Source: Acidobacteriota bacterium
GTDB taxonomy: Bacteria; Acidobacteriota; Blastocatellia; Pyrinomonadales; Pyrinomonadaceae
Reading direction: 5' to 3'
DNA length: 46,218 bases
Assembly: GCA_019239425.1 (NCBI GenBank)
Contig: JAFAZX010000040.1
Span: forward strand, 1 to 46,218
The notes beneath the pieces are model-generated. The model was not told the origin of the DNA. It saw only the letters and a list, made by a program, of their open reading frames with translations, and did not search any database. Shown here one piece after another: positions 1 through 9,215 of this stretch (positions are counted from its first letter, which is position 1; every line of letters begins with the position of its first letter). Position numbers and translations under genes: made by a program.

Positions 1-723
1 CTGGTCGGAGCCGCGCGCGACCGAGAGGAGCGCGCCCATGCCCTCCTGCTCCATCCGCGCCTGGTCGAGCACGTCGATGTCGAGCCCGAACTGGTTGGCG
101 ATCTCCTGCGCGCGCTCGGCCATGATGGTCGGCGTCATGTAGGCGCCCGGCTCGTTGGCGAGGTCGCGCGTGAAGTTGACCGACTCGCCGACGACGCGCC
201 CGCGCTCGGCCCCGCGCTTCAAATCGTCGTCGCCCGCGCCCTCGCCGATGACGACGAGGCGCTCGACGTTACGCTCCTCCTTGTCCACGGTGCGGTACTT
301 GTCCGGCTCGAAGAGGCCGATGATGGCGCCCTCGACGGCGGCCTTGGCTCCGGCCGCGGCGTCCGCCTCGAAGCGGGGGACGAGGCCGACGGCCTTGACG
401 TTGCGCGCGCGGAGCTGCCGGACGGCGGCGCCCGCGAACTGCGAGACCTGCGCCGCACGGTAGTCGGCGCGCTCGCCGACGCCGACGAGCAGGAGGCGCC
501 GCGCCCTGGGGCCGTCGCCCGACGCCGAAAGGTGCAGGTAGACCGTCTCGCCCTCCTTGCCCTTCAACTCCTCGGACTCGATGACGGAGCGGACGAGGCC
601 GCCGGCCGCGGCATCCAGCTCTTTGAGGAAGCCCTCGTCCGCCTTCTCATCCTTGAACACAGCCACGGCCAAAGCCTGCACGTCGGCTTCCGCGAGGGGG
701 CCGCTGCTCGTTTGAATGTCCAT
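1..723 (-). CDS. pepA: Leucyl aminopeptidase (M17 family), N-terminal part, cut by the window edge
   Basis: About 241 N-terminal residues are visible; the C-terminal catalytic part lies beyond position 1. The protein starts MDIQTSSG and has the variable N-terminal domain of M17 cytosol aminopeptidases, with phrases such as LLLVGVGE and GLVPRFEADA. It then enters the catalytic domain at about residue 175 with FTRDLANEPGAYMTPTIMAE, a family hallmark. M17 enzymes are cytosolic hexamers that use two metal ions to remove N-terminal residues from peptides. The ATG at 721-723 is preceded by an AAGGAG ribosome site about 8 nt upstream. It lies 12 nt downstream of smpB on the same strand and is probably cotranscribed. 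The metal ligands are not in view, so activity cannot be judged. Confidence 0.88.
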   Translation of the reverse strand, partial: MDIQTSSGPLAEADVQALAVAVFKDEKADEGFLKELDAAAGGLVRSVIESEELKGKEGETVYLHLSASGDGPRARRLLLVGVGERADYRAAQVSQFAGAAVRQLRARNVKAVGLVPRFEADAAAGAKAAVEGAIIGLFEPDKYRTVDKEERNVERLVVIGEGAGDDDLKRGAERGRVVGESVNFTRDLANEPGAYMTPTIMAERAQEIANQFGLDIDVLDQARMEQEGMGALLSVARGSDQ

Positions 724-735
724 CGGGTAATCTCC

Positions 736-1197
736 TTATCCTTTCACGCGCTCCTTCAGCTGAGCGCGGGTCTCGCGCTCGACGGTGCGGCGCATCTCTG
801 TCTCTCGTTTGTCGTAGAGTTTTTTACCACGGGCGACGCCTATTTCAAATTTGACGCGGCCGCCCTTCAGATAGACTCTGGTGACGACGAGGGTCAGCCC
901 CTTCGTCGTGGACTGCTCTTCGAGCCGGTCGATCTCGCGGCGGTGGAGGAGGAGCTTGCGCGCGCGCACGGGGTCGTGGTTGAGCCGGTTGCCGTGCGAG
1001 TAGGGCGAGATGTGCGCGTTGAAGAGCCAGGCCTCGCCGTCGCGGACGGAGACGTACGACTCCTTCAACTGTATCTGCCCGGCGCGGATGCTCTTCACCT
1101 CCGTCCCCTGGAGCGCGATGCCGGCCTCCAACCTGTCTAGTATGTGGTACTCGTGCAGCGCCGCCCTGTTCGTCACGAGCACTTTCTCTTCACTCAT
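736..1197 (-). CDS. smpB: SsrA (tmRNA)-binding protein SmpB
   Basis: The 153-residue protein matches SmpB in length and layout. It has an N-terminal NRAALHEYHILDRLEAGIAL segment, then GTEVKSIRAGQIQLKESYV, the oligonucleotide-binding barrel with SPYSHGN, and a basic C-terminal tail (KKLYDKRETEMRRTVERE). SmpB binds tmRNA and delivers it to stalled ribosomes for trans-translation in the cytosol. The tmRNA gene is not in this window. The gene is downstream of gpsA and upstream of pepA on the same strand. A palindromic repeat fills the gap to gpsA, and no strong Shine-Dalgarno sequence is visible before the ATG. A release-factor-like protein that may also act in ribosome rescue lies further upstream on the same strand. 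Confidence 0.95.
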   Translation of the reverse strand: MSEEKVLVTNRAALHEYHILDRLEAGIALQGTEVKSIRAGQIQLKESYVSVRDGEAWLFNAHISPYSHGNRLNHDPVRARKLLLHRREIDRLEEQSTTKGLTLVVTRVYLKGGRVKFEIGVARGKKLYDKRETEMRRTVERETRAQLKERVKG

Positions 1198-1207
1198 AAA
1201 TCAGCGG

Positions 1208-1314
1208 GCAGTAGGCAGATGGCAGTAGGCAGTTCAGAGCGCCGTGGTCGGAGCTTCCGGATTAATTCATCGTTAGAAACGCGGAGCGGCTGCCTACTGC
1301 CATCTGCCTACTGC
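1208..1314. repeat. Palindromic intergenic repeat, family B (copy 1)
   Basis: Arms at 1208-1232 and 1290-1314 are perfect 25-bp inverted complements built from GCAGTAGGCAGATGG-type units. A unique spacer of 57 nt lies between them. The right arm runs into the 3' end of gpsA and supplies its TAG stop (complement of 1308-1310). Other copies are at 20088, 27957 and 28743. Confidence 0.9.
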
Positions 1315-2327
1315 TTACTCTCCTTCCCTTCGAACTCTTCCTTCAAGGGCCTCGAGGTCAGACTCTCGACCGCGGCGCGCGCGGGCTTGCCGTCGTAGAG
1401 GACGGCGTGCACCTCTTCGGTGATGGGCATCTCGACGCCGCGGCGCGCGGCGAGGAGGCGGACGGCGCGCGTGGTGCGGACGCCCTCGGCGACTTCGTGC
1501 ATCCCCGCGAGCACGTCCGCGAGAGCGCGCCCGCGCCCGAGCTCCTGCCCGACGAAGCGGTTGCGCGAGAGCCCGCCCGTGCAGGTCAGCACGAGGTCGC
1601 CGAGCCCCGCGAGTCCCATCAACGTTTCGAGCCGACCGCCCTCGGCCAGCGCCAGCCGCGTCATCTCGGCCAGGCCGCGCGTGATGAGCGCGGAGACGGT
1701 GTTAGTCCCGAGCCCGAGTCCCGTCACCATCCCCGCCGCGAGAGCCATCACGTTCTTGGAAGCCCCGCCCAGCTCCGTCCCCGTCACGTCGGGGTTCGTG
1801 TAGACGCGGAAGCCCTGCGCGCTCAGAGCCTGTTGCACGAGCCGCGCCAGCGACTCGTCGCGCGCGGCGACGGCGACCGCCGTCGGCTGCCCCGCCGCGA
1901 CCTCCTGCGCGAACGAAGGCCCCGACAGACACGCGAAGCGCGCGGCCGCGCCTTCGCCGAGAACCTCCCCGACGACTTCGGAAATCCTCCGGCCCGTCTC
2001 GACCTCGACGCCCTTCGTCGCGCTGACGAAGACCGCGTCCGGCTCGAACAGGTCGCGCATGCCTTCCAGCAGCGAGCGCGTCGCGTGCGACGGCGCTGCT
2101 AAAACAACGACCTCAGCGTCCTTCAGTGCCAGGCCCGCTTCCGTCGTCGCACGGACGTTCTCCGGAAGCAGATGCCCTTTGAGGTACGTGCCGTTCACGC
2201 GCCTGACGTTAACGTCCTCGACGACCGCGGCGTTACGCGACCACAGACGCACCTCGCGCCCCGCGCGCGCCGCCACGATTCCAAGCGCCGTCCCCCAACC
2301 GCCGGCCCCGATGACGGCCACTCGCAT
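1308..2327 (-). CDS. gpsA: NAD(P)H-dependent glycerol-3-phosphate dehydrogenase
   Basis: A 339-residue GpsA homologue that reduces dihydroxyacetone phosphate to sn-glycerol-3-phosphate for phospholipid synthesis in the cytosol. The N-terminal Rossmann signature is VAVIGAGGWGTALG (residues 3-16). Typical segments follow: SATKGVE, LSGPSFAQEVAAGQPTAV, GGASKNVMALAAGMVTGLGL (with the catalytic lysine) and GLAGLGDLVLTCTGGLSRNR. It sits 6 nt downstream of plsY, which uses the product, so the two form a lipid-precursor operon. The last two codons and the stop come from the arm of a palindromic repeat, so the C-terminal ESKQ is probably not ancestral. Confidence 0.96.
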   Translation of the reverse strand: MRVAVIGAGGWGTALGIVAARAGREVRLWSRNAAVVEDVNVRRVNGTYLKGHLLPENVRATTEAGLALKDAEVVVLAAPSHATRSLLEGMRDLFEPDAVFVSATKGVEVETGRRISEVVGEVLGEGAAARFACLSGPSFAQEVAAGQPTAVAVAARDESLARLVQQALSAQGFRVYTNPDVTGTELGGASKNVMALAAGMVTGLGLGTNTVSALITRGLAEMTRLALAEGGRLETLMGLAGLGDLVLTCTGGLSRNRFVGQELGRGRALADVLAGMHEVAEGVRTTRAVRLLAARRGVEMPITEEVHAVLYDGKPARAAVESLTSRPLKEEFEGKESKQ

Positions 2328-2333
2328 ACGTGT

Positions 2334-2948
2334 TCACTTAAACTTGCTCTCTTCGCCACGCCGCAGCCGGCCGATGTTGGCGCGGTGCATGAAGATGATG
2401 AGCGCCGCGCCGAGGATCGAAAGCATGAGCAGCGGGCCGGGCGCGCGGTCGCCGACGCCGAGAGCACTCAAAGACCAGACCGCCAGCGGCAGCACCGCCG
2501 CCGCCACGACGGAGCCGAGGGAGACGTAGCGCCAGAGCCAGACGACGGTGACGAAGACCAGGGCCGCGCACAGGGTCGCTATCGGCGCGAGCGCGAGGAA
2601 GACGCCCAGGCCGGTCGCGACGCCCTTGCCGCCGCGGAACCTGAGCCACACCGGGAAGACGTGACCGATCACCGCCGCCGCCCCCGCCGCGCACACCCAC
2701 CAGAGCGCGCCCTCTCCGGGGCCGAGCAGGGCGCGTGCGGCGAGCACCGCCGCCGTCCCTTTAAGGAGGTCGAGCAGCAGCGTCAGAATCCCGACCCCCT
2801 TGCCCGCGCGGCGCGTGACGTTGGTCGCGCCCGTCCCGCCCGAGCCGGTCTCGCGCACGTCGCCGCCGACGAGGAGGCGCACCAGCAGATACCCGAAGGG
2901 GATCGAGCCGAGCAAATATGCGAGGGACACGACCGCTGCGTGAAGCAT
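2334..2948 (-). CDS. plsY: Acyl-phosphate:glycerol-3-phosphate acyltransferase
   Basis: A 204-residue integral membrane protein of the PlsY family, the first acyltransferase of the PlsX/PlsY route to lysophosphatidic acid. The three family signatures are visible: LLGSIPFGYLL at residues 12-22, GSGGTGATNVTRRAGKG near 36-52, and GHVFPVWLRFRGGKGVATGLG near 100-120. Hydrophobic helices alternate along the chain. I start at the ATG complement of 2946-2948 because SLAYLLGSIPFG follows at the usual distance. An in-frame extension further upstream is not family-like. It is followed 6 nt later by gpsA, whose product is its substrate. Confidence 0.94.
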   Translation of the reverse strand: MLHAAVVSLAYLLGSIPFGYLLVRLLVGGDVRETGSGGTGATNVTRRAGKGVGILTLLLDLLKGTAAVLAARALLGPGEGALWWVCAAGAAAVIGHVFPVWLRFRGGKGVATGLGVFLALAPIATLCAALVFVTVVWLWRYVSLGSVVAAAVLPLAVWSLSALGVGDRAPGPLLMLSILGAALIIFMHRANIGRLRRGEESKFK

Positions 2949-3043
2949 CCGTAGGCTCCGGGCGTTGGCTGTTGGGGGCTTTAACGCTTTGCGACTATAG
3001 CAAGCGGGGAAAGAGACCGACAAGGTTTGAGAGCGGTAACAGC

Positions 3044-3391
3044 TCAGTCGTCCTTGCCCGGCTTCGAGCGCAGGCGTTTGACCTGGGAGCGGCGCGTCTT
3101 CTCTTCGAGCGTGCGTTCGCGTGCGGCGCGCGTGCGGCGCGTGGGGACTCGTTTGGGCTTGCGGTAGTTGAGGCGCGCGACCTCCTCGCGGAGCTTGCGC
3201 AGGCAGTTCATCTTGTTGCGGTGCTGGCTCCGCTCCTCGCGGCAGTTGACGACGACGCCCGAGGGCAGGTGCCTGAGCCTGACGCCGGTCTCGACCTTGT
3301 TGACGTGCTGCCCGCCGGGGCCGCCCGAGCGGAAGGTCTCGACCTCGCACTCGCGCAAAAGCTCTTCGTCGGATTCGGGAAGGTTAATCAT
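3044..3391 (-). CDS. Peptide chain release factor-like protein with GGQ motif
   Basis: A 115-residue protein made almost only of the RF-1 catalytic domain. The GGQ loop is at residues 24-28 ([19 protein letters not shown]), followed by [11 protein letters not shown] and a very basic tail ([20 protein letters not shown]). It lacks the codon-recognition domain of RF1 and RF2. Small GGQ proteins of this type (ArfB/YaeJ, the mitochondrial C12orf65/MTRFR group, PrfH) hydrolyse peptidyl-tRNA on stalled ribosomes; which subgroup this belongs to is unclear. The start codon lies 4 nt after the stop of the hybrid histidine kinase, so they are probably cotranscribed. Functional link with smpB downstream is plausible inference. 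Confidence 0.82.
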   Translation of the reverse strand: MINLPESDEELLRECEVETFRSGGPGGQHVNKVETGVRLRHLPSGVVVNCREERSQHRNKMNCLRKLREEVARLNYRKPKRVPTRRTRAARERTLEEKTRRSQVKRLRSKPGKDD

Positions 3392-3395
3392 CGGC

Positions 3396-6300
3396 TCACG
3401 CGGGTCGCTTCACGAGTCCGGCCAGAACCTCCAATAACTCCGAAGGCTCGACCGGCTTTGCCAGGTACGCGTCGAAGCCCGCGGCCAGCGAGCGCTCGCG
3501 GTCGTCGTCGCGCGCGTACGCGGTGAGCGCGACCGCGGGCGTCTCCGAGACGCGGGCCGCGCCGTGGCCGCGCACGCGCCCGACGAGCGAGTAGCCGTCC
3601 TCGTCCGGCATCCCTATGTCGCTCAAGAGCAGGTCGCAGCCGCCGCCTTCCAACCTCTGCCAGGCCTCGGCCGCCGACCCGACCGCCTCCACGCTCGCGC
3701 CGAAGCCTTCGAGCAGAGCCTTCAACATCGCGCGCGCGTCATCCTCGTCCTCGACGAGCAGCACGCGCGTCCCCGCGAGCGACGCCGAACTCTGTGCGTG
3801 TTCGACGCCCGCGTCCTTCGCGCCTATCGCGACGGCGGGCGTCGGGGTCTCTGGGTCGCGCCGCACCGGCCCGAGCGGCAGGCGCAGCGTGAAGGTCGAG
3901 CCCTTCCCCTTCCCTTCGCTCTCGGCCCTCACCTCGCCGCAGTGCAGCTCGACCAGGTGGCGGACGATGGCGAGCCCCAACCCCAGTCCGCCGTGCTGCC
4001 GCGTCGTGCCCATGTCGGCCTGGCGGAAGCGGTCGAAGACGTGCGGCAAAAACTCGGGCGAGATGCCTTCGCCGGTGTCGCCGACGCGCAGCGCGGCGCG
4101 CCCGTCTTCGCGGCGCAGCTCGACCTCGACGCGCCCGCCCGCGGGCGTGAACTTGACCGCGTTCGAGAGCAGGTTCCACATCACCTGCTGCAGGCGGTCG
4201 GGGTCGGCCTTCACCTCGCCCGCGTCCGGCGCGAGCAGGGTGCTCAGGTAGACGCCCTTCGCCTCGGCGGCCGGGCGCACGCTCTCGACCGCGTCCTGCA
4301 CGACCACGCGCAGCTCGACGGGGCGCATCTCCAGGCGCAGCTTGCCCGTGATGATGCGCGACACGTCGAGCACGTCCTCGACAATCTGCCTTTGCGCGCG
4401 CGCGTTGCGCTCGATGGCGGCGACGGCGCGCGTCACGTCCTGCGGGCCGAGCTTGCCGGTCGCGAGCATTGAGGCCCAGCCGAAGATGGCCGTCAAAGGC
4501 GTCCTCAGTTCGTGTGAGAGGGTCGCGAGGAACTCGTCCTTGATGCGGTTGGCCTCCTGCGCCTGCCGGTAGAGGCGCGCGTTCTCGACGGCGAGCGAGG
4601 CGCGGCGCGCGAGGTCTTCGGCGGAGGCGAGGTCGGTCGCGTCGTAGCGCCGGCCCGACTCGGCGGTCACGAAGGTGATGGCGCCGAACGCGCGGCCGTG
4701 CGCCGCGAGCGGCACGACCATGGCGGCGCTGAAGCCGATCTCGCGCATGATGCGCAGGTGCTCCCCGTCCCTCGCCGCCGCGACGAGCAGCTCGTCGGGA
4801 ATCTCCTCATACAGCTCGGACTTCCCCGTGCGCAGGACGGCCGCCACGCCGCGCTCCTCTTCGGGGTCGTAAGGGTAGCGCTCGGCCAGCTCGCGCGCCC
4901 ACTCGACCTTCGCGGGGTCGACGTGCGCGACGGCGAGTCGCCGCAGCTCGCCGTCGTCGCCGAGGACGTCCACGCCGCACCAGTCCGCGACCCAGGGCAC
5001 GGCGGCGTGCGCGACCGCCTCGAGCGTCTTCTCGTAGTCGAGCGACGAGGAGAGCAGGGTCGAGGCTTCGGCGAGGAAGGTGGCGCGACGTTCGGCGGCC
5101 TGCGCGTCGCCGCGCAGGCGCCGCTGCTCGTCGTAGAGTTCGGCGGTGCGGACGGCCGAGGCGGCGAGGTTCGCGAGCGCCGTCGCGACGGTGATGTCGG
5201 TCTCTTCGAAGTGGCGCGGCGCGCGGTAGTAGAAGACGAGCGTGCCGAGCAGGTCGCCGTGCGCGCGCAGGGGGAGCGAGAGCATCGAGCGCACGCCCTC
5301 GCGACTGTATAACTCCCGCCGGTCGGCGAGCATCGCCTTGTCGAAGACGTCCTCGACGACGAGCGGCGTGTCGGGCATCTGCGGCGTCGCGTCCGTGATG
5401 GGGATGCGGTCGCGGTTGTACTCGTCCGAGAGGCCGCTCGCGGCGGCGACGACCCAGGCCCGCGTCTCGGGCTCGTAGCGCCAGATGGCGTAGGCGTCGG
5501 CCGCGACGAGGCGGTGCGAGAGGGCGAGGACGGCCGGCAGCACGACCTCCGGCTGCGGCGAGCCGAGCACGCCCGCCGACGCGTCAACGAGCGTGCGCAG
5601 CCTCGCCTCCACGTCGCGCCGTTGCGCGAGCGCCTCCTCCGCCTCGTCGCGCGCGGCGCGCGCCTCTTCGAGCAGCCTCTCGCGCTCCTGCGCGGCGCGG
5701 ACGCGCTCGGTCACGTCGCGCGCGATGCCTTCGACGGCGACGGGCCGGCCTTCGCGGTAGGCGATGCGGGTCGAGACTTCGAGCGTCAGGCGGCGGCCGT
5801 CGCGGGCGATGATGTCCACCTCGTAGACCGTGGACTTCTCGGGGTCGCGCAGCTTCTCGGCCGTCATGCGGCGCGCGCGTTCGAGGTGTTCGGGCGCGAC
5901 GACCTGCGCGATGTTGAGGCCGCCGAGGATCTCCTCGCGGGTGTAGCCGGTCGCCTCCGACCCGGCGCGGTTGATGGTGAGGTAGTTCCCTTCGAGGTCG
6001 TGCGAGTAGACGATGTCGTTGGCGTTCTCGAGCAGCGAGCGGTAGCGCTCGTCGCGGCGGCGCAGCTCCTCCTCCGTCTGCCGCGCGGCGGTCGCGTCGC
6101 GCTGCGTGCCCCACGCGCGGAGCAGCCGGCCCTCCTCGACGACGCCGACGAGGTTGTTGAGGAAGTAGCGGAGCCGCCCCTCGCGGTCGGTCTCGACCGA
6201 CTCGGCGTCGGTCAGGCGGTAGCCGGAGCGGATGAAGGCGCGCAGGTACTCGACGTTGGCCGGGTCTTCGCGGACGAGGAGGTCGCCGAGGCGCGCGCCC

Positions 6301-6551
6301 GTAATCTCCTCGGGCCGGGCGAAGCCGTACATGCGCGCCATCGCGTCGTTGCACTCGGCGAGGTAGCCGCGCCGGTAGCAGAGCTCGATCTGTTCGTCTT
6401 CGTGAAGGTCGGTGGGGACGGGCTCGTCCAGCTCGAAGCGCCAGATGCCCTCGGAGCTGTTGGCGATGAAGGCGCGGTAGCGCTCCTCGCTCTCGCGCAG
6501 CGCCCGCTCGATCTCTTCCGGCGTGTGGTGTCTGGTCGGTTCGTCCTGCAT
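3396..6551 (-). CDS. Hybrid sensor histidine kinase (PAS-PAS-GAF-GAF-HisKA-HATPase-REC)
   Basis: A 1051-residue soluble sensor kinase with no predicted membrane segment. Two PAS domains lie at about 22-160 and 170-290 (second with [20 protein letters not shown]). A short coiled coil at 285-320 is followed by two GAF-like domains at about 325-470 and 490-660. The dimerisation domain carries the H-box [19 protein letters not shown] with the phospho-acceptor His680. The ATPase domain has [21 protein letters not shown] and [10 protein letters not shown]. The C-terminal receiver has LLLSDIGMP with the acceptor Asp978 and ALTAYAR...YLAKP. It should autophosphorylate on His and relay to its own Asp; the ligand is unknown. 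It is divergent from the M1 peptidase gene across 145 nt and runs into the GGQ-protein gene. The start codon lacks an obvious ribosome site, so the exact N-terminus is uncertain. Confidence 0.93.
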   Translation of the reverse strand: MQDEPTRHHTPEEIERALRESEERYRAFIANSSEGIWRFELDEPVPTDLHEDEQIELCYRRGYLAECNDAMARMYGFARPEEITGARLGDLLVREDPANVEYLRAFIRSGYRLTDAESVETDREGRLRYFLNNLVGVVEEGRLLRAWGTQRDATAARQTEEELRRRDERYRSLLENANDIVYSHDLEGNYLTINRAGSEATGYTREEILGGLNIAQVVAPEHLERARRMTAEKLRDPEKSTVYEVDIIARDGRRLTLEVSTRIAYREGRPVAVEGIARDVTERVRAAQERERLLEEARAARDEAEEALAQRRDVEARLRTLVDASAGVLGSPQPEVVLPAVLALSHRLVAADAYAIWRYEPETRAWVVAAASGLSDEYNRDRIPITDATPQMPDTPLVVEDVFDKAMLADRRELYSREGVRSMLSLPLRAHGDLLGTLVFYYRAPRHFEETDITVATALANLAASAVRTAELYDEQRRLRGDAQAAERRATFLAEASTLLSSSLDYEKTLEAVAHAAVPWVADWCGVDVLGDDGELRRLAVAHVDPAKVEWARELAERYPYDPEEERGVAAVLRTGKSELYEEIPDELLVAAARDGEHLRIMREIGFSAAMVVPLAAHGRAFGAITFVTAESGRRYDATDLASAEDLARRASLAVENARLYRQAQEANRIKDEFLATLSHELRTPLTAIFGWASMLATGKLGPQDVTRAVAAIERNARAQRQIVEDVLDVSRIITGKLRLEMRPVELRVVVQDAVESVRPAAEAKGVYLSTLLAPDAGEVKADPDRLQQVMWNLLSNAVKFTPAGGRVEVELRREDGRAALRVGDTGEGISPEFLPHVFDRFRQADMGTTRQHGGLGLGLAIVRHLVELHCGEVRAESEGKGKGSTFTLRLPLGPVRRDPETPTPAVAIGAKDAGVEHAQSSASLAGTRVLLVEDEDDARAMLKALLEGFGASVEAVGSAAEAWQRLEGGGCDLLLSDIGMPDEDGYSLVGRVRGHGAARVSETPAVALTAYARDDDRERSLAAGFDAYLAKPVEPSELLEVLAGLVKRPA

Positions 6552-6696
6552 CGAAGGGAAACTGTTTCGGCCTCGTGGGAGATTACCACCTCCGGCGGAG
6601 ATGGCAAGCGGCCGTCCCGCGACTTGACCCGCGGGGCCGCGGGCGATACTTTACACGCCGTCCTTCCCGACCCTAAATCCGGAAAAGAAAAACCTC

Positions 6697-9111
6697 ATGA
6701 CCAAACGCACACGAGGAAACGCACTCGCCCTCTGGGCGCTGCTGTCACTCTTCGCCCTCGCGCCCGCGGCGCGCGCCCAAGCGCCCGAGCCGGCCGCCGG
6801 CAAGGAGGTGTACGAACGCCTCAGGGCTCTACAGTTCACGGGCGGCAGGGCCGAGGTCAGCAAGCTCGTGCTCAAGCGCGACCGCGCGGAGATGACCTTC
6901 GACGGCACCTTCTACTTCGCGGCGCCGGTCGAAGGGCGCGTGACCTGCGCCGTCTTCGTCGGCGAGGGCCGCTTCCGCGCCGGCGTGCCGCCGAACGAGT
7001 TCGAGCGCGACAACGTCAAGCGCCTGCTCGGGGCCGAGGCGGTCGAGTCGGACTTCAAGACGGCCGTACTCAAGTTCACAGACGACACCTTCGAACTCGT
7101 CGGGGCCGGGCGGCAGGAGGGCGCGGCGGCCGACCCGCGCGCCGAGAAGCTGGCGGCCGAGGCGGACGCGCGCGTCCTGAAGGAGACGGGCGTGAACCTC
7201 TCGGCGCGCCTCGCGCTCTCGCTCCTGAACGGCGAGCGCCCCGGCTTCTTCTTCGCGCAGTTCGACGGCGGGCGCCGCGGCCGCTTCAACTACCTCCTCG
7301 ACCAGCAGAACCGCATCCCCGTCGCCAACTTCGGCATCGACGCGGGCGAGAAGGGCCTCATCTTCCACCAGGCGGACGACCCGCGCTTCGGCACCGAAGT
7401 CTGGATGGCCTTCCACGCGCTCGAAGACTACCAGAGCAACCGCGGCACCTACGCGGACGCCAACGACCTCATCGACGCCGTGCGCTACCGGATCGACGCG
7501 GACGTGCGCGACCCCGGCCAGCGCCTCGGCCTCGTCGTGCGCCTCTCGGCGCGGACGCTCGCCGCGGGGCTGCGCGCAGTCCCCTTCATGGTCGGCGAGT
7601 CGCTCCCCGAGTTCGACAGCGTCCGGCAGAAGAAGCAGATGCGCGTGAAGTCTGCGCGGGTGGGCGGGGCCGAGGCCGCGGCCGTGCAGGAGAACTGGGA
7701 GGGCGGCTTCACGCTCTTCCTGCCCGGGAGGACGGGCGCGGCCGGCGAGACGGTCGAGCTCGAGTTCGAGATGGAGGGCGACTTCATGCGCGGCCACAAC
7801 GTCGTGAGCGACTCCTTCTACCCGTACTCGAACCATCAGTGGTACCCGCGCCACGGGAACCTCGACCGCGCGAGCTACGAGATGACCTTCCGCCACGGCA
7901 AGAACCGGCGCATCGCGGCCACCGGCGTGCGGCTCTCGGAGCAGCCCGACGCCGGGGACAAGGACGTGATGGTCACGAAGTACTTGATGGAGCCGCCGGT
8001 GCCGGCCGCGACCTTCGCCGTCGGCCCGTTCCAGCGCTACTCGCAGATGGTGAAGTGGGACAAGGGCGGCGACCCCATCCCCGTCGAGTTCGACTCGCTG
8101 CCCGGCCGGTACGCCGCCATCAAAGAGGACTTCATCCTCGCCGAGATGGACAACTCGCTCCGCTACTTCAGCGCGCTCTTCGGCAAGTACCCGTACCCGA
8201 CCTTCACCGCCGCCTTCCACCCCTACGGCTTCGGGCAGGGGCTGCCGGGCATGCTGACCATCCCGGCCGCCGACAGCGCCGACAAGTGGACTTTCTCCTT
8301 CATCGCGCACGAGACCTCGCACCAGTGGTGGGGCGACGTGGTCTCCTGGCGCTCGTACCGCGACCAGTGGCTGAGCGAGGGCTTCGCCGAATATTCGGGC
8401 GTCCTCTACACGGGCTTCCGCCAGAACAAGGAGGCGCGCGACGACCTCATCAGCCGGATGCGCCGCTCGCTCCGCGACCCGCCCGAAGTCGAGGGCGGGC
8501 TCGGCCCCGGCCGCCTCAACGACGTGGGGCCGATCATCCTCGGCCACCGGCTGGAGACGACAAGGACGCGCGGGGCCTACGAGACGCTCATCTACAACAA
8601 GGGCGCGCTCGTCCTGCGGATGCTGCACTACCTCTTCACAGACCCGGCGACGGGCGACGACAAGGCCTTCTTCGCGATGATGGCCGACTTCGTCGAGCGC
8701 TACCGCGACCGGAGCGCCTCGACCGACGACTTCCGCGACGTGGCCAACGAGCACTTCGCGCGCACGCCCGTCGCGCGGCAGTACCGCCTGAGCGACCTCA
8801 ACTGGTTCTTCAAGCAGTGGGTCTACCAGACGGGGCTGCCGTCCTACAGGGCCGAGTACAGCCTGCGGGACGGGCCGAACGGGCAGGTGATTTTGAGCGG
8901 GCAGGTCTTTCAGGAGAACGTGCCGGAGAACTGGGCCATGCCGCTCCCGCTGTTGATTAACTTCGGCGGCGACAAGCACGCCGTCGCGACCGTCCTCGCC
9001 TACGGGCCGAAGGCGCCCTTCGAGATCAAGCTCCCGATGCGGCCGAAGAAGGTCGAGCTCGACCCGACACACTGGGTGCTCTCGGAGAAGACCTCGACCG
9101 ACGAGAAGTGA
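6697..9111 (+). CDS. Secreted M1-family zinc metallopeptidase (aminopeptidase N-like)
   Basis: An 804-residue protein with a Sec signal peptide (MTKRTRGNALALWALLSLFA then LAPAARAQA). The catalytic core shows the M1 gluzincin signature: HETSH with His538, Glu539 and His542, then Glu561 in WLSEGFAEY, giving the standard 18-residue spacing of HExxH-x18-E. The usual GAMEN substrate loop is replaced by GQGLPGML just upstream, so exopeptidase specificity may differ. The long N-terminal region (about 30-400) is a beta-rich domain typical of bacterial M1 proteins of this type. M1 enzymes usually remove N-terminal residues from peptides; export suggests a periplasmic or outer-surface role. It stands alone and is followed by a palindromic repeat. 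Confidence 0.88.
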   Translation: MTKRTRGNALALWALLSLFALAPAARAQAPEPAAGKEVYERLRALQFTGGRAEVSKLVLKRDRAEMTFDGTFYFAAPVEGRVTCAVFVGEGRFRAGVPPNEFERDNVKRLLGAEAVESDFKTAVLKFTDDTFELVGAGRQEGAAADPRAEKLAAEADARVLKETGVNLSARLALSLLNGERPGFFFAQFDGGRRGRFNYLLDQQNRIPVANFGIDAGEKGLIFHQADDPRFGTEVWMAFHALEDYQSNRGTYADANDLIDAVRYRIDADVRDPGQRLGLVVRLSARTLAAGLRAVPFMVGESLPEFDSVRQKKQMRVKSARVGGAEAAAVQENWEGGFTLFLPGRTGAAGETVELEFEMEGDFMRGHNVVSDSFYPYSNHQWYPRHGNLDRASYEMTFRHGKNRRIAATGVRLSEQPDAGDKDVMVTKYLMEPPVPAATFAVGPFQRYSQMVKWDKGGDPIPVEFDSLPGRYAAIKEDFILAEMDNSLRYFSALFGKYPYPTFTAAFHPYGFGQGLPGMLTIPAADSADKWTFSFIAHETSHQWWGDVVSWRSYRDQWLSEGFAEYSGVLYTGFRQNKEARDDLISRMRRSLRDPPEVEGGLGPGRLNDVGPIILGHRLETTRTRGAYETLIYNKGALVLRMLHYLFTDPATGDDKAFFAMMADFVERYRDRSASTDDFRDVANEHFARTPVARQYRLSDLNWFFKQWVYQTGLPSYRAEYSLRDGPNGQVILSGQVFQENVPENWAMPLPLLINFGGDKHAVATVLAYGPKAPFEIKLPMRPKKVELDPTHWVLSEKTSTDEK

Positions 9112-9131
9112 AGAGCGTCTCACGAATTTAA

Positions 9132-9198
9132 CCACGGAGACACAGAGGCACAGCTTGTTGAGTTATAGACCTCAAGCTGTGCCTCTGTGTCTCCGTGG
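9132..9198. repeat. Palindromic intergenic repeat, family C (copy 1), hairpin
   Basis: Perfect 26-bp inverted arms at 9132-9157 and 9173-9198, with a CCACGGAGACACAGAGGCAC core and a 15-nt loop. It lies between the convergent ends of the M1 peptidase gene and a Crp/Fnr-type gene, so it could act as a bidirectional terminator, although no T-run follows directly. Related copies are at 12574 and 26295. Confidence 0.9.
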
Positions 9199-9215
9199 CG
9201 AGTTTATTTAGAGCT

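Noticed and set aside
2949..3350. In-frame extension of plsY upstream giving a 338-residue protein
   Set aside because: The extra part is Arg/Pro-rich, lies opposite the GGQ-protein gene and does not resemble PlsY; the family start fits 2948.
6829..9135. Large open frame on the minus strand opposite the M1 peptidase gene
   Set aside because: Typical GC-rich shadow frame; composition is low-complexity and the plus strand holds a clear M1 enzyme with signal peptide and zinc motif.
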